Shown here piece after piece: positions 11,250 through 22,899 of a stretch of DNA of 64,000 bases (its first letter is position 1; the number at the start of each line of letters is the position of its first letter). The notes beneath the pieces are model-generated. The model was not told the DNA's origin. It did no database searches and saw only the letters and a list, made by a program, of their open reading frames with translations. Source of the stretch: Gnetum montanum (lineage: Eukaryota; Streptophyta; Gnetopsida; Gnetales; Gnetaceae); NCBI GenBank assembly GCA_015680685.1, contig MNCI01023362.1, positions 514,808 through 578,807 on the forward strand, written 5' to 3'. The position numbers were made by a program, and so were the translations under genes.

Positions 11250-12717
11250 TAAAACACCACCAAAAATTCATGTTACACATTGTAATATTTTTTTCCCAAC
11301 TTGAGGTAAGACCTTATTGTAAATGTGAGATTTGTGGCCCATGAGCTGTAATCTTACATAATTCAACTTTTTTTGGCTGAATAATGCCACAAAAGCTTCT
11401 ACCACCTCACTTTCCAAGTGAAAAAAGGTACCTCATGTCTATATTTGAGCTTCAGAAGGCTAAAAATGGCTTGGGAATGGCCAAAATTGGCATTTTCATG
11501 GGTTTTTGTTGGGATAAATTCTCAAATATGTTGGAACCATATACCCTCAACATAGATGGTATTGGGTTTTCACTCTCATTTCCAACTTGGTGTAGTCACC
11601 TTAAAAACTAGCATAGATGCAATGTTAGAATTATTGGGATTTTCCATTCCATTTTCCCAAAAATGGCTAGCATAATCACCATAACTATGTAGCATTTTTA
11701 GAATGATGGAACAATGAAATATGTAGCATTTTTGGAATGGCAAAACAATGGAATATGAAGCATTTCAAAATAATGAAAAATGAAACATTTCCCAACATTG
11801 AAGTTGACAGCATATTCTAGCAACTTTAGCATAGTTGGGATTCATCATAGCAAGGATGGTTCTAGTGTAGTCATAAAATTATATTTACTATTTATAGTAA
11901 ATGAATGGGTTTTGGTGGCTACAGTGTTCCAAACATATTATAAATGAAAACTACACTAAGGATGAATGACTATTGACACTTGCAAATTGACATCAATTTG
12001 TTAACAATCATGATAGTAATGTGCAGGTCCCAAAATAATGAATTCCACCCTATATTAACCACATGTAAATACCTTATTTCAGTTCCAAAATCTATTGAAA
12101 AATAAATATTATAAGCTTTCCATAGCCTAAGAGTACTTTGTATCTAAGAGCCTTTCCACAACCTTGCAACACCTTAAACAAAAAACTAGTACCTACACTA
12201 GGCATAGAGATCCCCATGTGACACCACTACTCCAAAGGTGTAATACCAATTTTGTAACTATATTGTAGATCTTGGTGGAAAAAAGTAGGAGTTGTTGGAA
12301 ATGGGAGTTGGAAAGCACCCAAATCATGGAGTTTCAAGTGCAATTAATAGGCTCTAATGGACTTCAAGCTCTTACAACTTCTTGTGCATCCAATACACAA
12401 ATCTATACTTTTTGAACCTTATTATTTATTTTCCATTTCAATAAAATTGTAGTTCTTGTTTTGTAGATTTTAGTTTACGTTTTCATTTCTATGTTTTTTT
12501 CCCTTACAATTGTATAATTCTATTTATGTTTACATTTGCATTTTTGGTTTCATTGCCATTTCTATTTACACTTTTGTAAGTTCTTGGGTGATTGGCTAGA
12601 CTATCCAAGGCACCTTGAATCCTATTTTTAGAAGCCATTAGGATTTAAGATTAAAACTATACTAGTGCTTGGGATTTTTGGTTTCGATTCCAATAATTGA
12701 ATTTTCAAAGTCCAATA
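11250..12717 (+). repeat. LTR of element A
   Basis: It aligns with 26032-27368 from about AAAACACCACCAAAAATTCATG to the end TCCAATA before the shared TTTCTAGTGCTAGAAGGAG site. The start (TA for TG) is inferred from the alignment. It contains the near-palindrome TTACTATTTATAGTAA at about 11885. The 3' part shares the phrase GGGTGAT..CTAGACxATCCAxGGCACCTT with the LTRs of B and C. Confidence 0.6.
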
Positions 12718-13282
12718 GTTTTCTAGTGCTAGAAGGAGATCCTTCGCATACATTCTTGGTCTTAAACCCATTCCAATATTTTCAATACCAAATCTACTAT
12801 TTTTTTGTTATTTCACTAAAACCAATGTTTGCTACCTAAACCCTTTCCCACATACCTCAGCGTAGTTATGGTGAAAGAGTTAGATTTTTCTTTTGCTATA
12901 ATTTTATAGCACCTACTGGTTTCCTTAGAACTAGCGTAGTTGACTATTAAAATCCTTTTCCATCTAAAATTTATTTTCCATTCAACTAGATAAACCACTT
13001 TTCCCAATTCTATTTGTGATAGAATAGACCACTCTTTCCATTTTTACCACTTAGTCTAGTTGGCTGGAAATTGCCCTATCTACTGCATAGTACATGACCA
13101 TCTACTACACAGTATTTCATAGTAGTAGTTTTCCAATTGCCTTTCCATTTTTGGTCAACTACATTAGTGGATTATCCGACTTATTCCATTTTGACTAAAA
13201 ATAGTAAAAATCACTAAAACCATATTTTTGGACAATGTCATTAAATTAGTTTGACATTTTTTCATTTAACTTCACTAACAAT
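12718..13282 (+). other. Primer-binding-like site and 5' leader of element A
   Basis: The leader opens with TTTTCTAGTGCTAGAAGGAG, shared with B (27369) and in variant form with C (TTTTTGGCACTAGAAGGAGGG, 42182). It is therefore the likely tRNA primer site; I cannot name the tRNA by eye. The remaining leader shows no coding pattern that I trust. Confidence 0.55.
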
Positions 13283-15440
13283 GTGTCTGGTCAGTAGGCC
13301 ATTAGGGTGTATGATCCCAAATATCCTGTAGTAGTGGAATGTAGACAATCCAAAATGCTTAAGGGGTCAAGTCTTAAATTTTTGGTGATAAATAAAAATT
13401 ACTATAACTTCATTTGCACAAAAATTTAGGTTGGCATGTTAATATTAAGAATGGAAGTAGTAGCCAAAAGGGAATATGATCTTATCCATTGAGATGGGAA
13501 GGAATACATTTATTCCCCATATGAAAAAAATACTCTTACCAAAAACCTATGCTCACATCCTATCTTAATTGATTGAGATGGATGAAGAGAATGAAAAAGC
13601 TAGCACAAATGGGCCACAAGAGGAAGAGGATGAGTTTGGGATAGAATCCAAACATGAGAACATCATAGATGGGCTTTTCCAATAGGCCACATCCAAATCC
13701 ACCTTGTCCAACTCCATTCCTCTTACCTCTTCCATGAGGTATATTACTTAACCTTCATCTCCCCTTTATCTGACCATGTTCTTGTCCACACCAGTAATGG
13801 AAATGCACCAAGCCTAGTCAATGCCACAATCAACTACCTTTCACTTCATCATGTCTTTCACCATCCAACGTTAGTCTAGGAAACCTTTGTTAGTGGTTTT
13901 CACCATCACCAACTCCTTACCTACTCAAATGGAGTTCACCATGGGGCCTCAAATTACCCAACAATTACACACCCCTTTTATTTCATTTGTGTCCCATATA
14001 CCAACACAAACATTTTTCTCTTTATTAAGTCCACTAGCTACTATGATAACACAACGTCTCCCCTTAGTACCATAGCTGATAGCAAGACCACAAGTCTCCC
14101 AATAGACATTGTAGCCTTTCATGCATACTCCATAACTAATAGGAGCACTTCAAGGCTTGAATAAAGAATTTTAGATGATTTTGAATCTAATATAAAAGTT
14201 AAAGAGGCTTAAGGAATCTACTTTTCAAACCATTAAAATGATAAATTTTTATAAGGAAAATTCCATTAGTCCTATGGTTTCACATTTAACTCTTTCCGCT
14301 AGTGTTCCCATTCCACAATTCACCAAGTACAATAGTGAAGGTGACCCTAATTGCCATCTTATAACCTTCTACTTCAAGTACTCCTTGTTGCAAGCATGGT
14401 CACATATGATCATGGGAATCTTCTCTATGTCTCTTATGGAAAAAGCCCTTGATTGGTATCGTGCCTTGCCAAGAGGGTCCATATCCTCTCTGGAAGACCT
14501 AATTTCATAATTTTTTAACCATTTCATGTACAACTTGAAACCTAATACCATCCTTAACCAACTGATGAAGGTCAAGTAATGATCCCTTGAACTAATGCAG
14601 AAGTTCATCCAATGATGGAATACTCTACTTATCAAAATTTTGGAACCAATAGCTAAAACACACCTTTTAGCTATATTTAAGGGGATAGTTAATGATTTCA
14701 TTAAGTTGAAACTATATTATCTTGATCCACTGTTGCTTAGTCAAGAATTTTCCCAAACTAAGAACATAGAGGATACCATGGAAGCCAATCATGAACTTGT
14801 CTATGTGGCATATAAGGACCAACATACAAAAAAGGATAGGGAAAGAGAAAAGAAAAACAACATAGCAGTGACAACCATAGCAAAGGAAAACAATACAACA
14901 AGCCAAGGGCCAAGAATGAATCAACCTAAGGTGTCTGCCAATAATAATAACCAACCCTCAACATCTAGGGCCTTAGCATTGTCTACTTATAAGCCTAGAT
15001 TCAAGCAAAAATATGGGTCAAAGTACACCAGGTTACCCCTTAAGCCACTAATACTCTTGGACCAACTATTGAAAATTGGTAGAATTCAATATAAGAAAAT
15101 GATAGAGAATGCCCCCAAGAGGAACAAAAGGTTATGAGAAATAGCCAAAGATCCTACCTGAGCAACCAAAAATGACCCTTTGGTACCCAACTACTTTAAG
15201 CTTAACCACTTCTATCACTATCATTAGTTGCTAGGCCATGATACCAACTTTTTCCTCATGCTTAAGGATGATCGGCAAAAGATGATAGATAAGGATGAGC
15301 TGGTACTGGACACCTCAAAACCAATTAGGCCCCAAAATCAGTCGATGCACATTTAAAAATATCCATTGAATACCAACAATAATCCATATACCATAGTAGC
15401 CTTCAATGTAAACAATGATCAAAGGCCTACAAGGAACTAT
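13283..15440 (+). pseudogene. Gag pseudogene of element A
   Basis: This is a Ty3/gypsy Tat-type capsid gene with point stops. N-terminal parts match B and C in frame (VYDPKYP, EVVAKREYDLIH, DGKEYI). The capsid core is open at 14238-14510 (QFTKYNSEGDPNCHL, ALDWYRALPRGSISSLEDLI). A further part is open at 14640-15137 (LLAIFKGIVNDFIK), then a Lys/Asn-rich linker. A degenerate His/Cys motif ending GHDTNFFLMLKDD lies near 15220-15270. The minus-strand open frames over this stretch are shadows. The gene would encode particle protein; in this copy it is dead. Confidence 0.75.
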
Positions 15441-16871
15441 TTATGATTCAAGTACCCCCTCACAATGAAAGGGACCCTTCAACTTTTGCTAGTTCAAGGT
15501 ACCCCTTTGTTGTAAGGGTACCATCACCAATGCTCCCTAAATAGCCTTTTGTAATTAGAGTTCGCTAGCCTATTCTAGCTAAGCCCATCCACGTAGTTGA
15601 ACAATGACCCCTCATCATGGCTAATGCAATGACTTCTTCCTCACAATCAACTAATAATAGCAAAAAGTCTCCAACCAAACAATAGAAGAAGCCTGTATAT
15701 AAGCCAAAAACACAAAGATAATAAGGAAGCCAAGGCATGGAAGGAAGTGGGCCCATCAAAGCCCACTCCCATATCATCTATTCCCATGAAACTACAACCC
15801 AAGTTGCTTTAACCAGTGAACCATAGAAGGAACTAAAGGCCCAAGAAAAATGAAAAGAGGCTAGACCACAACAACCTAAACATGAAGCTCGCACTTTGGG
15901 ATACATGGAGGAAGTTTGTAGCAACAAGAACAAAAAAACTACAGCCAATAACAAGGACTTCAAAATGTGATGGAATAGGTCAAGAAGTATCTAAAATAAA
16001 ACAAATGCAACCTTGAGCCTATATGACCTAGTCATGACTTTCGCTATACATTAAGAAACCTTGATTAAGATGTTGACCTCCATACCTATTAGCGAAGATA
16101 TCCCCGCTAACGAAGAATACATTTGTGTAGTGATGGTTCATCCTTCATCTAAGGAAGTGAGATCAACATCATTAGTGTTTTGTGATAGAAAAATCAAGAT
16201 AAACCCCCAACATAGTAAGGTAATCAAGGCACCTCTCTTTATAATGATAAGGGTTGGATGATATAAAGTCCATAGAGTGCATGTTAATGATGGGGTAGCA
16301 ACAAATGCCATACCTTATACCAATGTTGAGTAGTTAGGCCTAATAAAAAAATGCAACATGTCAAAATTAGCTCTTAAGTCCTTCAATGGATGACAACTTG
16401 TTGTTCAAGGTTCTATCTCTCTAGATTTCATGACAGAGGAACAATTTCCCATAATGACAAACTTCCTAGTGGTAGAGGAGATACCAAGATTCAATCTTAT
16501 CCTAGGAAGACCTTGGCCAGCTTAATTATGATTTTTCTTCACGTATCCAGAAGGAAATTCATGTACCTTATTAGGAAGGTGAAATAATCATTCACGGTGA
16601 TAGTGTGTTCCCTCAAGTAGTTAACAACATTGATATAGAACAAGGGTTCAAAGTGGAGTTTCAAGTAGAAACTCCTACCATTGGTCACAAAATTGAAAAG
16701 GCTGATAGAGTAGAAAAGACTAAGAGGAACAATGATGAACCTATTAATGTACCATGGGGGGAGCTTCCTTTTAACATCATTAGTAAAGGGGATGAGGAAT
16801 TCAAAATTGTGCAACATAGACCATATACATTTCCTCATCTCTCAAAGATTAGGAGACAGTTGTGCAATTAA
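15441..16871 (+). pseudogene. Aspartic protease pseudogene of element A
   Basis: This continues the gag frame. The protease active-site region is VHVNDGVATNAIP (16277-16315), with Asp-Gly embedded as in B and C. The later FNLILGRPW motif (about 16490-16515) is the protease C-terminal signature. A frameshift follows, and the frame is then open at 16605-16871, ending RRQLCN-stop. B ends equivalently with SLCK-stop. The enzyme would process Gag-Pol. The end lies at the expected sense intron donor, which reads ATTAAT here instead of GTAAGG. Confidence 0.65.
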
Positions 16872-17154
16872 TGTGTCCTCCACATCTCAACCACTTGCCA
16901 CATAACCATTTGTATTTATAGCCTTTAGCCTAGTTTTCACTTTATTGAGTTGTAAAATTTCATTTTCTTTACATTAGATTTTGACTTGCACTTAGCCTAA
17001 AGTTTGCTTTACATTTCTACCTTTAAAGCATTTTTTCCTTTTAGCACAATAAACATAAAAATATCATTAAAAACTTTAAAATTAGAAAATACATAGAATT
17101 TTTTTAAAAAAAAATCATGAAATAGACAAAAAATATGTTTATTTTTACAAACTA

Positions 17155-17220
17155 CATGGCCTACCATGGCCTTAAACTAGTAAATACCACATGGCTTGCC
17201 ATGGCCTTAAACTGGAAAAC
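17155..17220. repeat. Junction motif, two copies (element A)
   Basis: Two copies of CTACCATGGCCTTAAACTAG-type sequence about 33 bp apart follow the protease. The same motif follows the protease in B (32038) and C (46365). Confidence 0.75.
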
Positions 17221-19354
17221 AACCTTTTAGCTTACTTCTATTCAAGTTTACAACCTCATTATCTAGTTATGTCAAACTCATATAACATTATAGCTAGATT
17301 AACCAATGTAGCCTTAAATGCCAATTATGACATAAAACTATAAAACCATAATAAATCCAAGTTGATAGAGCAACATAACCTAAATTAAAACATCTATAAC
17401 ACAATAACCATAGACACATAGTGTGGTGAAAAATGTTTAAATAATAAACCATGAATCATAAACATGAATAGTCTTCGACTAAATAATTGGCTAACATTAG
17501 CCATACATCATCAAAGTAAAATGAAATCAACAAAACATAACCAAAACTAAAATAGTTGTGGTGAGTGGAAACTACATGATGCTAAGGGGCATTTGGAGGT
17601 GAAGGTGAAGGATCATTTCCATTCTCACCATTGGGGCCACCAATATTACCTAGTGCCCATAACATGATAAGACAAAATTAATTAGTAACCAAAAAAATTG
17701 ATTAGCAAATAAAAATTAATAGCTTAAACAAAAATAGAACATAATAAAACTAAAACAAGCAAACCTAAGAGGGTTCCAGAGCCACATACTCTATCGGAAA
17801 AGTTTGAAGACTAGCCTCTAGATGGTGGAGGAGCTGGTCTTTGGTCATGTTGGTCCAATCAATGTTCCCAAGATCAATACCCATGAGGATATTCCCCTTC
17901 TTGATGTCACTCCATGTGGACAACTCATGTAAAAACATGGTGGTAGTTATCTACCCTAAGGCAATAGTAATCTGGTGAGTTGTGGAGTTGGCTACAACCA
18001 CACTCTTCCCAAAAAACTTGTATGTATCCTCCATTTTAATCTCCATCATAAATTAATCTAGCCACTATCATTATGTAGACTCCTCCTACAACCATTTGAG
18101 GTAGGCATCCCTCTTGACCTTGTACATCCTCTTATGATCCTTTTGTATTTGACTCCACTCAAGGATCCAAATGCAATAATTCTTCCACATAGTTACCTTA
18201 TAGTTTATCATATCTATCTGAAGCTTATGTTCTAATACCTCTCTAGCAAGGGCAACCTTGCCATGGATCACACTCCAATAGTAGGCCCAAGTTATCTTCA
18301 TCATAAGTAAGAAGTCCTTGTTGGTCACTTGGGCCTCCACAAACTCATTGCGATCTCTGATATCCTTTACCTACTTCTTCAGTTCCTTTTTCTTCTTCTT
18401 TAATACCACAACTTTTTCCCATAGAAACTTGTTAGATCATTTTCATTTACACAAATATTTGGCACATGGGAGTACACATCCAATGGCATCCTCATACAAA
18501 TTACGTAGAACAATTTCTATATTGGGAGGTAAGGCAAGTAAGGCATCAATCTCCATGGCCTAGTTAGGATTACATCTCAGTTTAGGAACTAAAAAAACAC
18601 AACATAAAACAATAAAATCTAGCATGTAAAACCAATTAATAACTAAAAAAAAGATAATGAAAATTACATAACCATAGAAATCATGGGAAAACCAAAAAAA
18701 CATAAACAATAAAGGAAAAATGGGTTAGAAATCTTACTAACTTCAGGAGCTATCTGCTACAATCGATTGATAATGTCTTCAGCTATGCCCTACATGAATT
18801 CAAAATTATCAAGGGTATCCACCCATGGTTGCATGCAGAAGGTGGAAGTGGAAGGCTCAACATGAGGTTCTTGGGCTACAACAAGCATAGTAAGAAAATC
18901 AACAACTATGGCCAAAGTCAAGCATGGAACAACAAAGAATAATATATATAACATATAAAACTAAAAATCATAAGCACCTAAGAGGCCCTTGAATGAGAGG
19001 ATAGGGGGCTTACCTAGCTATGGATCCCTAAACAAGGCATCGAAGTTGTCCCAGGGGGATGGGATAAACCCTTATTCTCATGGTGTTGCAACACTTCATC
19101 CTCATAATGTTTCAATATCTCCTCTTCTTGATGTTGCAATGCCTCCTCCTCTTGGCATCATCTTTCCACTTCAGCTATTGTTGCTACTATGATGGCTTCT
19201 TGTTCTCGTTGCTTATCTGCAAGAATAGAAACCATAAAACAACAAAGCAACTTAGCACATTTTGCCTAAGAAAAAACCATAAATCAACTACATTACTCAA
19301 AATCATAACTTTAAAACAAATTAATAGAAAGTAACAAATCAAAATATAATGCAC

Positions 19355-20392
19355 CTCTTAAATCATGTTATGCCCCTCTAAGCTTGATGATCAACCTTCT
19401 CTTCAAGGGCTCCTCGATCACTAGTGTTGTCTCATCTACCAAAGGCCTCTTTAGTTTTTCTCTTGTTAAATCCTCAACTTCAGTGAATAATGTCTTGGCA
19501 TTTTCCACATGACCATCCTATACATGAGGCTTCCTTCTCGTGCTATCAAGGGTTGCAAAACATCTACCATCAATCCCCTTGGTGATAATGAACAGTGATT
19601 CACCCACACCGTCTAGTGAATCCTAGGCCTTTGTGTTGAAACAAGATGCCTCATCCAAGGCTTGGTAAGTTGGGATGAATCTTGGATTATCCATCACTCA
19701 TCCTTCCTCACCATAAAGAACTCAATGAATCTCCATAGATAAGCTACAAAGAGTGCAAAGTGCACATGACACTTTGACTTCAGATTGTTCCTAAGTTTTA
19801 ATATTTCCCACTACATCTTAGAAATCAAATGAGTAGCCTAGTTGAATCAATCATCTTCAACAAGGACCTGCTTCATGGTCCAAGCTTTCTCCTCACTCAT
19901 GATCTTTCCCTATGATAAAAACTTAGTAAACATAAAGGATCAAAATAAGAAATGCATCTCTCTGGCCTCCAAAGACTAGAACTAGCTTTAAGAGAATTCC
20001 TTAATGCCATAATGAGTGTTTAACCACTCCTCCACTTATTCCTGGTACTTCACCTCCTTTCCTACTTTATTGACAATAAACATGCAATCATTTGGAACAC
20101 CAAAGAGGTCACTAAAAGTGGATTCATTAACATCCAAGATCATGATCATACCATGAACATGGGTAAAAAACCTTCTAACTCCTTTGATAAAGGAGTTGAT
20201 GATGTTAAACATCTCTACAATGGGAATGATTGGGCTTAGCATCATGAAGATATCAAGTATGCCCACATGAATGATCCTTGTATGAATAGCCTTAGATGCC
20301 TAGTTGTACAAAAAATCTTATGCAAGTTCGAGCTCACTAAACTTAAGGATCAAGGTCTCCTCAATGCATCTTGAAGTGATAACCATAACTTT
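19355..20392 (-). pseudogene. Core exon of antisense gene, element A
   Basis: The best conserved exon, about 1.04 kb, matches 49409-48360 (C) and 61277-60235 (B) in length and content. The segment open at 20266-20036 reads EMFNIINSFIKGVRRFFTH, HVHGM and TFSDLFGVPND. Further downstream is a GKIMSEEKAWTMKQVLVED-like block corresponding to C's GKILGIDQAWIMRDVMEEG. Donor GTGCAT is at 19354. The acceptor in this copy is weak. Confidence 0.6.
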
Positions 20393-21954
20393 AGCTAATA
20401 GAGTAACCTTTTTGACATAATGAAAAATAGCCCATTAGTCTTAACATTGGTGCATCATATAAAAAATGATATGACAAATGTGGCCATGTTAAAATAAAAA
20501 TAATACAAAAATTTAAACAACCAAAGCCTAAATAACTTAATAACTATGTAACTAGAAAAATGTTGACATAGGAATAACCAAATTAATAAACAAAGATGCT
20601 CACTTCACCTATATGACGTAGGCATCATAGAAGCTCTAGAAGATGGGTTCACTTCTACATCATAAGATGGGTTCTCCCACCAACTATCAATCATTCCATT
20701 AGCTAGAAATATTTGATAGGCCTTTGAATGATATTTGATTCAACCTTCAAAGTTACCCTTTAATTGCTTCATTACTACAAGCCTCACATTTGGGATTTTG
20801 ATAAATACCTGTAACACTATGTGGGCTAGGAGTAAAAGGTTGTCACCTTTGATTAATCCTTGTTTGTCCATACTATACCTATAGGTAAGTGGAACAACAA
20901 AGCTCACCATAGCTTAAACACATAAGAAAACAAAAATAACCATAAATTGAAGATAATAACTATACTTGACCCTCTATGCAATAAATGATGCTTGGAGGGT
21001 TTTGGAACAATGTATGCACATGGTGGTCAATAATTAAGGTGTTTTTCATGTTGTACTAGTTGAATTCAAGCATCTCTTAAATTTTTAATAATTTTCCAGT
21101 GCCAAAAGTGTTCATGTTATTATTAGTTTCACCCTCTACACAAACCTCATCATCAACCATGAACTTGATGATCATGCTAAAGGAAGCAAGCAAAAGAGCT
21201 TCCACTATCACTGTTGCTGTCTCATATGCCAAGTATGATAAAACTATCACATTCAAATTCTAAAATAGGTAGGCAAGGAACTCCTTTACCCTTAGCCTAA
21301 ACCACACAATGTAGTATCCCAACTCCATATCAAGAAGTGGAGTGTTAGGTCCTAGTAGATGAATGCAGCACAAGAGCTATACCAGCTCTATCACTATCAA
21401 GATGGGTTTTATGAAGGCCCTACACCAAAATAATACAACTATTACAACTGTGCATAATCCAAAACTAAAACATCATAATAAAAAAAGTACAACACCAATA
21501 AATATTACAACACATGACCCTTTCAGCCATTATAACCATTCAACATAGAAAACAACACTTAGCCAAAATACCAATTGGAATAGTTCACACTTAAATCAAA
21601 ATGACAACTTAAAGTCAAAAGTGTAAAAATGACTATTTGTAACTAAAAATATGGAATTGAAAATTGGGACTTCAAAATGTGAAAATGATAGTGTAGAACT
21701 AAAATTTCATTTTTTGCATTGAATTTCACATTTAGGAAAAATTCAAAGCAGAATCCAAATCTACAACCAAAATTTACATTGCACACCAAAATAGGCATGG
21801 GAAATCACTTATAAAAAATATTTAAAAAATTTTACTTTAATTAAAACTACCTCTATATCCTTCCTAACACTTTCACCTATCCCCAAGAACATGGGACATT
21901 GATGGGAAAAATTTTTTAAAGTCTCAACATTGGCCATCTTCACAGCGGTAAATG

Positions 21955-22440
21955 CATAATAACCTCAAAACCATTATTTTTCATGACTTTATGGAAACAA
22001 CCATAAAAAATTAACCACTTAAACAAAATTTAATGATTCCACATTAGTTATAATTTCAAAACCATGAACTATAATCCTATAAAATAAAAAATAAAAATAA
22101 TTATTTTTTTTTCAAAAAAATTACAAAAATTACCTAACCATGGCCGTCATGACCAAAATCCCATTTTTCATGAGCTGATAGAAACACCTATTAGAAACAA
22201 ATCATTTATCCAAATTCAATGATTCTACCACCATTGGAATCCTTGAATAATGAACTAAATCTTCACAACCATAAAACTTAAAAATTCATGACCATTTACT
22301 ATAGACAAATACCAAATTCCCACTAGAAAATAGCCTAAAAAGAAATCCCACTTGACATAGCATGATGGAAACATCCATAAAAAATTATTTGTAAGAAAAA
22401 ATAAAATGGTTCAAAATTCTAGTTGATTAAAATATAGTAA
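21955..22440. repeat. Diverged ~190-bp repeats in intron 1 (element A)
   Basis: Three units begin near 21965, 22155 and 22350. Each has CATGAnnnnATGGAAACA..CCATAAAAAATTA followed by AATGATTCCAC-type sequence. The same kind of unit recurs in B at about 62610-63070. Confidence 0.5.
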
Positions 22441-22899
22441 GAAATAACTCCATGGTACAAACAAATTAGAAACTATAATAGTTTACTTAAAAAATCACAA
22501 GTGGCATTTCTTTTTTGGATGGAAAAAGGAGAAAGCCCATGGAATCCAAGGAAAAGGCATTTGCTCCACAATGAAAAAAAAAACTTGAAACCAATTAACA
22601 CTAAAAATGAATAAACACAACATAAAACTTTGATGGGATTTTTACAAAATTCCAAACTAATGAATACATAGTCATAAATCTGAAAAACAGAATACATGAC
22701 ATAAACCCAATAAATGGAATAGAAAGAATAAATGAGAAAAATAGGTAAGGCTATGTACCTAGGATAAGTGGTGGTGGAACCTTCTCCTATCCTTAAACAT
22801 GGAAGATGTGATAGGCCATGGGAAGCTACATCTGTCTCCTCCAATGTAGAGTTCTTCATAGGTGCCTTCTTTTTCATCATGGTGCACAAAGAACTGAGA

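Larger units (their letters stand above)
17582..22889 (-). pseudogene. Antisense multi-exon gene of element A
   Basis: The gene lies on the minus strand between protease and the 3' end. It is supported by comparison with the copies in B and C. The first exon candidate is 22889-22759 (MKKKAPMKNSTLEE..., donor GTACAT). Exon 2 starts at 21419 after acceptor TTTTGGTGTAG, a position and context shared by all three copies. The core exon is about 20392-19355, with EMFNIINSF...HVHG...FSDLFGVPND. A coiled-coil-prone exon (about 18555-17767) contains NKFLWEKVVVLKKKKKELKK. The last exon (about 17652-17582) ends DPSPSPPNAP-stop. Scattered stops show that it is dead here. Function is unknown; the core recalls plant transposon-protein families only in layout. 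Confidence 0.65.

Noticed and set aside
14369-14954. Minus-strand open frames opposite gag of A (and at 29405-29941 opposite gag of B)
   Set aside because: They lie opposite recognisable gag sequence and recur only because gag is conserved. No promoter, splice sites or protein similarity.
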